From UBA4742 sp963734965 (lineage in GTDB: Bacteria > Actinomycetota > Acidimicrobiia > Acidimicrobiales > Acidimicrobilacustridaceae): 64,000 nt of DNA. The notes beneath the pieces are model-generated. The model made no database searches and was not told where the DNA came from. It was given only the letters and a program-made list of their open reading frames with translations. Every line of letters starts with the position of its first letter. Positions within the stretch are counted from its first letter, which is position 1. Of this stretch, positions 1 to 14,244 are shown one piece after another. The position numbers and the translations under genes are program-made. Where the stretch lies: positions 682,001 to 746,000 of the forward strand of contig CAVTJK010000003.1 in NCBI GenBank assembly GCA_963734965.1, written 5' to 3'.

Positions 1-123
1 TTCTACGTCTCCGACGCCCTCATCGCCTGGACCAGATTCATCAAGGATCTGGCATGGGGTCGGCTGGCCATCATCGTGACCTACCACCTGGCGCAGTTCG
101 CCCTGGTGTTGTCGTTGACGTGA
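1..123 (+). CDS. YhhN/TMEM86 family membrane protein (C-terminal fragment)
   Basis: Only the last 40 residues lie in the window; the reading frame is open from base 1 and ends at TGA 121-123. The fragment begins FYVSDALIAWTRF and later has TYHLAQFALVLSL, resembling the end of the YhhN family, where a conserved SD-x-x-LA motif and a closing Y-x-x-AQ helix occur. Characterised relatives are membrane lysoplasmalogenases that hydrolyse the vinyl-ether bond of lysoplasmalogens. The hydrophobic tail fits a final membrane helix. Assignment rests on a short stretch, so the substrate should not be inferred. It ends 16 bases before glgE. Confidence 0.55.
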   Translation, partial: FYVSDALIAWTRFIKDLAWGRLAIIVTYHLAQFALVLSLT

Positions 124-127
124 CCGA

Positions 128-133
128 TAGAAC
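128..133 (+). promoter_or_regulatory. -10 element of glgE (TAGAAC), leaderless
   Basis: TAGAAC is followed by six bases and the glgE ATG at 140, so transcription would start at or next to the start codon. No Shine-Dalgarno sequence is visible. No good -35 is seen. Confidence 0.45.
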
Positions 134-139
134 TACACG

Positions 140-1932
140 ATGAGTGGCCCGAAGCCTCCTCCCAGCCGGATCGTGATCGCCGAGGTCGCGCCCGTCGTCG
201 CGGGTGGTCGCCGTCCGCTCAAGCGGGTGGTGGATGAGCCGATCACGGTCGGTGCCACCGTCTTCGCCGACGGCCACGATCCCCTCCGAGTGGCGGTCGC
301 CCATCGGCGGACCGGCGGTCGGAAGTGGGTCGAGATCCCGATGGTCCAGGTCAACCCCGGTCTCGATCGGTGGGAGGCCACCATCGTCGCCGACCAGGTC
401 GGGCGCCACGAGTTCGAGATCCGGGCCTGGATCGACGACGCCGGCTCGCTGGCCGCGCCTGCGACCTCGGCCGCCGTGCCGGTGCTGGTCGAGTCCGAGC
501 GCGCCCTGTTCTCGACCTGGTACGAGCTGTTCCCGCGGTCGGTCACCGCGCCCCGACCGGGCACGCTGGCTGATGTCGTCACCGAGCTCGACGACGTGGC
601 CGATCTCGGGATCGATGTCCTGTACCTCCCGCCCATCCACCCCATCGGGTCGTCCTTCCGCAAGGGCGCCAACAACACGGAGGGGGCCGGGCCCGACGAT
701 CCCGGCAGCCCCTGGGCCATCGGTTCGGCCGACGGGGGCCACGCGGCCATCCATCCTGACCTGGGCACGTTCGAGGACTTCAAGGCCCTGGTCGCGGGGG
801 CCGCCGACCGAGACATCGACGTCGCCATCGACCTGGCCTTCCAATGCTCGCCCGACCATCCCTGGGTCACCGAGCATCCCGAGTGGTTCCGGCACCGGGC
901 CGACGGGACCATCCAGTACGCCGAGAACCCGCCCAAGCGCTACCAGGACATCTACCCGCTCGACTTCACCGGTACGGAGTGGCGGAGCCTGTGGGACGCG
1001 TTGTTGGAGGTGACACTGTTCTGGTGCGAGCGGGGTGTCCGCATCTTCCGGGTCGACAACCCGCACACGAAGCCGTTCGCCTTCTGGGAGTGGCTGATCG
1101 CCGAGGTCATCGAGCGCCATCCGGGCACGATCTTCCTGGCCGAGGCGTTCACCCGTCCCGCCGTGATGCACGAGCTGGCCCAGCTCGGTTTCACCCAGAG
1201 CTACACCTACTTCACGTGGCGGACGTCGAAGGGCGAGCTGACCGACTACCTCACCGAGCTGAGCACCGCGCCGAGCGTCGACGAGCTGCGGCCCAACCTG
1301 TGGCCCACCACGCCCGACATCCTCCCCTGGTCGCTGCAGAACGCTCCGCTCTCGGCCTTCGCCGTGCGCCTGGTGCTGGCGGCCACGCTGTCGCCGAGCT
1401 ACGGCGTCTACGGTCCGGCCTTCGAGCTGGGTGACAACCGGCCGGCCGGTTCGCCCGTCGAACCGAAGGAGGAGTACGCCGACTCGGAGAAGTACCAGCT
1501 TCGCCAGTGGCGCGGGCCCGACGGCCGCTGGCCCGAACCCAACCTGCGCGCGCTCATGACCGCGGTCAACCGCATCCGCCGCGACCAGCTGGCCCTGCAC
1601 ACGCTGCGCACCCTGCGGTTCCACGCCTGCGACAACGAGTCGCTGCTGTGCTTCTCGAAGACGATCCACGCCGGTCCCTCGGTCGACCCCGCGGTGCCGG
1701 CCCGGGCCACCGTGCTGGTCGTCGTCAACCTCGATCCCCTCGGGACGCAGGCGGGCACCGTCAGCCTCGACCTCCGAGCGCTCGGGGTCGACCCCGAGCG
1801 CCCGTTTGCGGTCGACGATCTGCTCGGGGGCCGGACGTTCACCTGGGTGGGCGAGCACAACTGGGTCGAGCTCGATCCCGCGTCGCACCCGGCCCACATC
1901 CTGCGGGTGACCCAGCCGGGGCCGGAGGACGC

Positions 1933-1936
<4 letters not shown>
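140..1936 (+). CDS. glgE: alpha-1,4-glucan:maltose-1-phosphate maltosyltransferase GlgE
   Basis: GlgE (GH13_3) moves maltosyl units from maltose-1-phosphate onto alpha-1,4-glucan, the polymerising step of the actinobacterial GlgE pathway. The 598-residue product has an N-terminal beta-sandwich domain (about 1-110), then the catalytic barrel. The nucleophile is Asp306 in FRVDNPHTKP, the acid/base is Glu335 in FLAEAFTRP, and the third acid is Asp393 in TPDILPW. It is somewhat shorter than the roughly 660-700 residues common in the family. The stop overlaps the treS start as GTGA. Downstream treS-mak would supply its donor: TreS makes maltose from trehalose and the kinase domain phosphorylates it. 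The ATG at 140 is preferred because a -10 hexamer lies just upstream. Confidence 0.95.
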
Positions 1937-5274
<3,338 letters not shown>

Positions 5275-5278
<4 letters not shown>

Positions 5279-7318
5279 GGCCGCGCTCGCTCGATCCCCT
5301 GTACGCCCGGGCCAGCGAGCTGGGGATGGAGACCGGGTACTGGGACGTCAGCGGGGTGTGGCACGACGCCTCCCCCGAGGCGGTGCTGGCCGTGCTGGCC
5401 GCCATGGGCGCACCGGTCGACGTCGAGCTGGCCCTGCAGTCGGATGCGGGTCTGGACGCGACGGTCGCCGAGCTGGCTCATCACGTCCACCTCCGCGCCG
5501 CCCGCGCCCTCGCTCCGGTCATCACCGTGCTCGACGACGCGACCGACACCTTCGCCCTGTGCTGGCCCGACGGACGCCACGGTGGTCGCCTTCGGGTCGA
5601 GCTCGAGCGCGATCCGGCCTCACTCGACGCGGGACAGGCCGTGCTCGACGTGGCCGAGTACCAGCTCGACCAGCTGCCGATCTTCGATTCGTTCGAGGCC
5701 GATGGGCGACGCTGGCTACGGCGGGTGGTACCTCTGGCCGCGAGCCTCGGCGTCGGCTATCACGAGCTCGGTGTCGAGCTCGACGGGCAGCGGTTCCCGT
5801 CGACGGTGCTGCGGGCGCCGGCCCACGTCGACCAACCCGGACCGACCGACCGGCTGTGGGGCGCCATGGCCCCGTTGTACGCGCTGCGCGAGGACGACGG
5901 ATCCGCGCCCCACCTCGGGCATCTCGACGACCTCGGTCGCTGGCTCGAGGACTTCGGCGGCCGGATCGTCGGCACGCTGCCCATCCTGGCCGCCTACCTC
6001 GACCGCCCCTTCGAGCCCAGCCCGTACTCGCCGGTGTCGCGCCAGTTCTGGAACGAGCTGTACCTCGATGTCGAGCGCCTGGGCGCCAAGGCGCCAGAGG
6101 GCACCGGGGCGTCGCCGGCCCGCTTCGATCCGGCGGCGCGCTGATGAAGAGATCGCGGGCGCCCTCGACCATCTGACCACGGCGTTCTTCGGCGCGGTCG
6201 GAGAGCCCGGTGGCCCCCGGGCCGACTTCGACCGGTGGGCGAGCGAGCATCCCCATGCGGTCGACTACGGCCGGTTCCGAGCGGTGGCCCACCGGCTGGG
6301 CACCGGGTGGAACCACTGGCCCGAACGGCTGCAGCGGGGGCGCATCGAGGCGTCGGACTTCGACGTCGGAATCGCCGCCCGCCACGTCTACGCCCAGTGG
6401 GCCATGGACGCCCAGATGGCCGAACTGTCGGATCGGCTGGCCCGCCGCGGCCAGCACCTCTACCTCGACCTGCCCGTCGGGGCGGCCGCCGACGGCTTCG
6501 ACACCTGGATCGACCGTGACGCCTACGCCTGGGGCGCGGCGGTGGGGGCGCCGCCCGACGACTTCTTCGCGCTGGGTCAGAACTGGGGGTTCCCGCCGCT
6601 GCAGCCCGAGGTCGGACGCGCCGAGGGCCACCGCCATCTGGCCGAGTGCCTCCGCCATCACATGGCCTACGCCGGCATGCTCCGCCTCGATCACGTGATG
6701 GGCCTGCACCGGTTGTTCTGGGTACCCGACGGGATGGAAGCCCACGAGGGCGTCTACGTGCGCTACCCGACCGACGAGCAGTTCGCGGTGGTGGCCATCG
6801 AGTCGCACCGATCGGGCTGCGTGGTCGTGGGCGAGGATCTCGGCACCGTGCCCGACGAGGTGCGCGACGCCATGGATCGCCATCGCGTGCTGCGCAGCTA
6901 TGTGGCCGAGTTCTCGCTGCTCGGCGGGCCCAGCGATGCCCTCGTGGCGCCCGACCGCCGAAGCGTCGCCTCGGTCGACACCCACGACACCCCGACCTTC
7001 GCGGCCTGGGTCGAGGCGCTCGATCAGCAGGACCGTGACCGGTTGAGCGCCCAGGTGGGTACGAGCGATCTGTTGGGCGGCGTGCTCTCGACGCTCGCCG
7101 ACAGCGATGCCCCCGCGCTGCTCGTCACCCTGGAGGACCTCGTGGGCCAGACCGAGCCGCAGAACGTGCCGGGCACCGGTTCGGACCGGCCCAACTGGGT
7201 CGTGCGCCTGCCGGTGCCGTTGCGCGAGCTGGCGTCGGCGCCTGACGTGGTCGCGCGGCTGAGCCAGGTCCAGGCCCGCCGGCTGGCCAGCCATGCGCGG
7301 GCCGAGGCCGAGCGTTGA
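5275..7318 (+). CDS. malQ: 4-alpha-glucanotransferase MalQ, one frameshift
   Basis: A GH77 amylomaltase that disproportionates maltodextrins, transferring glucan segments and releasing glucose. After an N-terminal accessory region (about 1-230) the catalytic part shows the nucleophile in LRLDHVMGLHRLFWVPDG (near residue 471), acid/base Glu in VVVGEDLGTVP (near 518), the third acid in VDTHDTPTF (near 569), and the closing NVPGT motif. The frame shifts between 6126 and 6144; removing one base (for example G after TTC at 6124-6126) restores a 680-residue protein of normal family length. It starts at GTG 5275 inside the treS stop and its stop is shared with glgB as TTGA, so the four genes should be translationally coupled. 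Confidence 0.92.
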
Positions 7319-9225
7319 TCACCGACGACGACCTCTGGCTGTTCAACGAGGGCGCCCACACGCGCCTCTACACGCGCCTCGGCGCCCAGGTCCGACCCGA
7401 CGGCAGCACCCACCTCGGGGTGTGGGCGCCCAACGCCGCCATGGTGTCGGTGATCGGCGACTTCAACGGCTGGCGGCCGGGCCGCCACCCCCTCGAGCCC
7501 CGCGACCGTTCGGGCATCTGGCAGGCGACGGTGCCCGAGCTGGCGGCCGGCGGACGGTACAAGTTCCACATCGACTCGAACCGGCGGGGCTACGCCGTCG
7601 ACAAGGCGGATCCGTTCGCGTTCTGGGCCGAGCAGCCGCCGCGCACGGCGTCGGTCGTGTGGGACCTCGCCTATGACTGGCACGACGACGACTGGATGGC
7701 CCGGCGCCACGCCGCCAACAGCCTCGATGCCCCGATGACGATCTACGAGCTCCATCTCGGCTCATGGCGCCACGCCGCCGGCGAACGGCGCTCACTCAAC
7801 TATCGCGAGCTGATCGAACCGCTGGCCCGATACGTGACCGACACCGGCTACACCCATGTCGAGCTCATGCCCGTGATGGAGCATCCCTTCTACGGTTCGT
7901 GGGGCTACCAGACGACCGGCTACTTCGCCCCGACGTCCCGCTTCGGGACGCCGCAGGACTTCATGGCGCTGGTCGACGGGCTCCATCAGCACGGCGTCGG
8001 TGTGATCCTGGACTGGGTCCCCTCACACTTCCCCAACGACGAACATGGGCTCGGCTTCTTCGACGGCACCCACCTGTTCGAGCACGCCGATCCCCGCAAG
8101 GGCTTCCATCCCGACTGGAACAGCCTCATCTTCAACTACGACCGCTTCGAGGTGCGCAGCTTCTTGTTGTCGAGCGCCCACTTCTGGCTCGACCGCTACC
8201 ACGCCGACGGGCTGCGGGTCGATGCCGTCGCCTCGTTGCTCTACCTGGACTACTCGCGCCAGCCGGGGGAGTGGATCCCCAACGAGCACGGCGGCAACGA
8301 GAACCTCGGTGCGCTGCGCCTGCTGAAGAAGCTGAACGAGACGATCTACGCCGACTTCGGCGACGTGGCCACCTTCGCCGAGGAATCGACGGCGTGGCCG
8401 ATGGTCTCTCGCCCGACCGACATGGGTGGGCTCGGGTTCGGGCTCAAGTGGGACATGGGCTGGATGCACGACACGCTCGAGTACTTCCAGAAGGATCCGG
8501 TCTACCGGCGCTACGCCCAGGACGAGCTCACGTTTCGAGGTGTGTACGCCTTCACCGAGAACTTCGTGCTGCCGCTGTCGCACGACGAGGTGGTGCACGG
8601 CAAGGGCTCGCTCCTGGCCAAGATGCCCGGAGATCGCTGGCAGCAGCTGGCCAACCTGCGCGCCCTGTACGGCTACCAGTACGGCCTGCCGGGCAAGAAG
8701 CTGTTGTTCATGGGCGACGACATGGCCGTCGACACCGAGTGGGACCACGACGACGAGCTGCCGTGGTCGGTGCTCGACGACGCCGCCCACGGTGGCATCC
8801 GCCGCTGGGTCGAGACACTCAACCGCCTGGTGGGCGCCGAGCCCGCGCTGCACGAACTGGACTTCAGCCCTGAAGGGTTCGAGTGGGTCGACGCGTCCGA
8901 CACCGCCGCCAGCGTGCTGTCGTTCCTCCGCCACGCCGCCTCGGGCGCCCGCGACATCCTCGTCGTGGCCAACCTGACGCCGGTGCCGCGACGCGACTAC
9001 TCGATCGGGGTGCCCACCGGTGGCCGGTGGGTCGAGTTGGCCAACAGCGACGCCCACGAGTTCGGCGGGAGCGGGTGGGGCAACTTCGGGGGCGTCGACG
9101 CGTCGGCCGAGCCGGCCCACGGGCGCCCCTTCTCGCTGTCCCTGACCCTTCCGCCACTCTCAGTGGTATTCTGGGGTCCGGAGATCGACGCGCCATACGT
9201 CCATACGCCCGCCCGACGTGGCTAA
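7315..9225 (+). CDS. glgB: 1,4-alpha-glucan branching enzyme GlgB
   Basis: GlgB cuts alpha-1,4 chains and reattaches them by alpha-1,6 linkage, branching the glucan extended by GlgE. The 636-residue protein has a CBM48 domain after LFNEGAHTRLY (about 15-110) and a GH13_9 barrel with the nucleophile in LRVDAVASLLY (near 302), acid/base Glu in TFAEESTAW (near 356), and the SHDEVVHGKGS motif (near 422). A C-terminal all-beta domain ends in FWGPE. TTG at 7315 is chosen because it matches the family N-terminus (LITDDDLWLFNEG) and overlaps the malQ stop. It lacks the extra N-terminal domain of longer GlgB proteins. Confidence 0.95.
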   Translation: MITDDDLWLFNEGAHTRLYTRLGAQVRPDGSTHLGVWAPNAAMVSVIGDFNGWRPGRHPLEPRDRSGIWQATVPELAAGGRYKFHIDSNRRGYAVDKADPFAFWAEQPPRTASVVWDLAYDWHDDDWMARRHAANSLDAPMTIYELHLGSWRHAAGERRSLNYRELIEPLARYVTDTGYTHVELMPVMEHPFYGSWGYQTTGYFAPTSRFGTPQDFMALVDGLHQHGVGVILDWVPSHFPNDEHGLGFFDGTHLFEHADPRKGFHPDWNSLIFNYDRFEVRSFLLSSAHFWLDRYHADGLRVDAVASLLYLDYSRQPGEWIPNEHGGNENLGALRLLKKLNETIYADFGDVATFAEESTAWPMVSRPTDMGGLGFGLKWDMGWMHDTLEYFQKDPVYRRYAQDELTFRGVYAFTENFVLPLSHDEVVHGKGSLLAKMPGDRWQQLANLRALYGYQYGLPGKKLLFMGDDMAVDTEWDHDDELPWSVLDDAAHGGIRRWVETLNRLVGAEPALHELDFSPEGFEWVDASDTAASVLSFLRHAASGARDILVVANLTPVPRRDYSIGVPTGGRWVELANSDAHEFGGSGWGNFGGVDASAEPAHGRPFSLSLTLPPLSVVFWGPEIDAPYVHTPARRG

Positions 9226-9286
9226 GATCAACCGATCGAAGAGCGCGTGGAAACCTGTCCGTGCGCCCAACAGCGAGGAGCGGGCG

Positions 9287-10986
9287 GTGGCCACGCAATC
9301 TGAGGGGGCCATCCAGACCGCCCCCCTGCCACCTCCCCCGGTGATCGCCGCTCCACCACTCACGGCGCGCCAGCAGCTCCATCGACTCCTCGTCGGTGCT
9401 GACCCGATGGACACCGTCGGCGAAGAGGTGTCGCCCCATCCCGCACCGATCACCGACGAGCGCGCGGACGGGCTCGAGGATCCGAGCTTCGCCGCGCGCT
9501 ACGGGCGATTCGTGGCCGCGGCTGTCGTCGGCGGAATGGGATCGCTGCTCATCGTGGCTTCGGCTTCGGTGTGGTACGTCGCCCAGCCGATCTGGCGGCT
9601 GACGCTTCCGTTCATCCCCCACCCAGGCTCGTCGTTCTCGTCCATCTCGACCTTCCTCGTCGGCTTGGCCCTGATGGTCACGGGTTGGTTGCTGCTCATC
9701 GGCCGGGCCGAGCGGGCGCCGGTGTCGTCGCGGGCGCGGCTGCTCGCCGTGATCGCCGTCGGCTGCCTGTGGAGCGTCCCGATCATGTTGGGCACGCCTT
9801 TGCTCAGCCACGACGTGTACAGCTACGCGGCCCAGGGCGAGATGGCCAGCCGCGGCATCGACCCCACGTCGAACGGTCCCGAGGTGCTGCGCTACGGCTG
9901 GTACCTGCGCCAGTCGGACTACAAGTGGCACAGCTTCCCGGCGCCCTACGGTCCCGTGGCCATCGAGTCACAGAAGCTGGCCGTCCAGATCACCGATCAT
10001 GTCGCGTCTGCGTCGGTGTTCGGCCTGCGGGTCGTGGCCCTGATCGGCATCCTCATGGCCGGCGTCGGCGTCGGGCTCATCGCCGCGTCGTACCGCCGCT
10101 CGGTCGCGGTCGCCATCGCGCTGGGCATCGCCAACCCACTGGTCTTGTTGCATCTGCTCGGCGGGAGCCACAACGACGCGCTCATGCTCGGCTTCCTCGC
10201 GCTCGGGTTCGCCGCGTTCCTGCGCCAGCACAAGCTGTTAGGGGTGGTCCTGGTCGCCTGCGCGACCGGGGTGAAGCTGACCGCCGCCCCCGCGCTCGTG
10301 TTCATGGCGTGGAACTGGAGCGCGGACCCGGCCGTGACCTACGCCCGACGCATCCGGGACTCGGCCCTGGTGGTCGGGGCCGCCGCCGCCATCGTGACGG
10401 TCCTGTGCCTGGTCGTGGGCATCGGTGGGGGATGGATCGCCGCCCTCCAGGGCACCGGCAAGTCGGTCAGCACCTATTCGTTGCCCACCAAGTTCGCCTA
10501 CATCGCGGTCGACGTCCTGCAATGGGTCGGCATCCACACCTCCACGACGATGGCCATCGCCGCGTGCCGCCTGCTCGGGTTGGCGGTGGCCGGCCTGATC
10601 TCGCTCGTGCTGCTGCTGCGCAGCCCGCGCCTCGGTCTCGTCCGCGCCTTCGCCCTCAGCTCGTTGGCCATCGTCATGTTCGGCCCGGTCGTGTGGCCCT
10701 GGTACCTCGCCACCGGCTTCGCCCTGCTGGCGGCCAGCGGCGTCGGCAAGTGGCGACCCACCTACTCGGTGATGCTCGTGGCGGCCACCGCCCTGGTGTG
10801 GCCGGCGAGCATCAGCCCGCTGGCATCGGTGCAGCACTACCAGAACGGCATCACGCCCTTCGTGATCGCCGCCGTGCTGGCCGTCTGCTACGTCGGCCAG
10901 CGCATCGCCGCCCGCCGATCGGCGGCGCTCGAGCAGCCGGATGGGCCTCAGGTCGACGCCGACGCCGAGCCGCAGCCCGCCCTCGT

Positions 10987-10990
<4 letters not shown>
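9287..10990 (+). CDS. MptB-like polyprenol-phosphomannose-dependent mannosyltransferase (GT-C membrane protein)
   Basis: A polytopic membrane protein with about 10-12 hydrophobic helices. After the second or third helix comes LLSHDVYSYAAQGEMASRG, the loop signature of actinobacterial MptA/MptB and related GT-C enzymes that add alpha-1,6-mannose from polyprenyl-phosphomannose outside the membrane. The acidic residue in SHD is the expected catalytic site. GTG 9287 is preferred because AGGAG (9276-9280) precedes it by six bases; an in-frame GTG at 9218 would add 23 residues and overlap glgB. The donor and acceptor are inferred from family only. Its TAG stop overlaps the glgX stop from the other strand in a shared CTAG. 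Confidence 0.75.
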
Positions 10991-13113
<2,123 letters not shown>

Positions 13114-13121
13114 GGGGCCGG

Positions 13122-13127
13122 AGTGTA
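13122..13127 (-). promoter_or_regulatory. -10 element of glgX (TACACT)
   Basis: On the minus strand TACACT lies eight bases before the GTG start at 13113, consistent with a leaderless transcript. Confidence 0.55.
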
Positions 13128-13144
13128 GAGGCGCCCGAACCCGC

Positions 13145-14242
13145 TCAGGTCGGCCAGGTGTGGGAGAAGCAACGGTCGCTCAGTCGGCCCGGTGACCACC
13201 AACCCCACGCCCCGAGGGCGGCGGCGGTGCTGCGATCGGTCCAGTCGAGCACGTCGGCGCTGGCCACCCGTCGGACCACCTGGCCGATCCCGCCGGCGTG
13301 GACCACATAGCCGGCCCACGTGCCCGGGAAGTCCTTCGGGGAGCCGACCTCGGTGATGACCACGCCGTGATGCTGGCGGCGCCGGTGGCGGTGGGTGTGA
13401 CCGGAGGAGACCATGGTGGCGGGGTTGGCGCGGGCGAGGGCCTCGACGAACGGGAAGGCCTCCCCGCCGTCGATGCCGATGGGCAGGTAGGTGGGCACGG
13501 GGTGGGCGCCCAGTTGGTGGTGGAGGGCGACGAAGGCGGGGCCGTCGGCCTCGCCGACGGCATCGATGACGTCAGCGGCGACGTGGTCGATGCGCCCGGC
13601 GCGGCGGTCGTGACGGGTCGTGTCGGCCGCGACGATGCGCAGCCCGGCTACGTCGAGCACCTGGACCGGAGGGTCCGAGCCGGGAACGACCGATGGTCGC
13701 GGACCGGGCTGGGGATCGTGCCACGGCCTCAGTCGCGACGGCGGGGGCTCGTAGATGTCGTGGTTGCCGGGGATGGTGAGCACGGGAAAGGGCACCCCCG
13801 CGGTGAGACGACCGAAGACGTCCCACTCGCTCACCAGGCCGTGCTCGGTCACGTCGCCCTTGACGACGAGCAGCTGGGCGCCCCAGGCCGTCAGCTCGGC
13901 GATGGCGGCGCGGGCCGCCCGCACCGGGTAGGCGTCGCGGGGCGAGGGCGCCTCGACGATCCCGTTGAGGAAGCCGAAGCTGTCCTCGCCGAGGTGCAGG
14001 TCCGACACGGTGGCGAACCGGAACAGCTCGGGGCCGGGCGGGGGGACCAGCGTGGTCACCCGGCGCTGCCACGGCGGACGGCCGGGCAGGCGCACGTTGA
14101 TCTCGGTCGGGTGCCCGGGCTCGAGGTCGTCGATCACGACGGAACCGGGTGGGTTCGCGCCCGATCGTCGCCACGTGACCTGGACCGAGGTGGCGTCGAC
14201 GCCGAAGAGCCAGAGCCCGTCGCCGGGCCGGCCGGGCGCCAT
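13145..14242 (-). CDS. metallophosphoesterase with N-terminal beta-sandwich domain
   Basis: A calcineurin-like phosphoesterase of 365 residues. A fibronectin-III-like region (about 5-75) precedes the catalytic domain, which shows every metal-binding block: SDLHLGE (DxH), VVKGDVTEHG, IPGNHDIY (GNHD), VALHHQLG and SSGHTHRH (GHTH). The substrate cannot be read from sequence. No signal peptide is visible, so it is probably cytoplasmic. ATG 14242 lies two bases after the pepN stop, so the two genes look co-transcribed; a longer upstream extension of the frame would run into pepN and looks non-coding. Confidence 0.85.
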   Translation of the reverse strand: MAPGRPGDGLWLFGVDATSVQVTWRRSGANPPGSVVIDDLEPGHPTEINVRLPGRPPWQRRVTTLVPPPGPELFRFATVSDLHLGEDSFGFLNGIVEAPSPRDAYPVRAARAAIAELTAWGAQLLVVKGDVTEHGLVSEWDVFGRLTAGVPFPVLTIPGNHDIYEPPPSRLRPWHDPQPGPRPSVVPGSDPPVQVLDVAGLRIVAADTTRHDRRAGRIDHVAADVIDAVGEADGPAFVALHHQLGAHPVPTYLPIGIDGGEAFPFVEALARANPATMVSSGHTHRHRRRQHHGVVITEVGSPKDFPGTWAGYVVHAGGIGQVVRRVASADVLDWTDRSTAAALGAWGWWSPGRLSDRCFSHTWPT

Positions 14243-14244
14243 GG

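Noticed and set aside
71..1897. Long open frame on the minus strand opposite glgE
   Set aside because: It is the high-GC shadow of glgE: arginine/glycine-rich composition, no motif, no promoter or ribosome site, and complete overlap with a conserved gene. The same applies to the long antisense frames opposite treS, malQ, pepN, prsA, pth, mfd and the transporters.
9218..9286. N-terminal extension of the MptB-like protein from GTG 9218
   Set aside because: It would overlap glgB and lacks a ribosome site, whereas GTG 9287 has AGGAG at good spacing; not excluded, only less likely.
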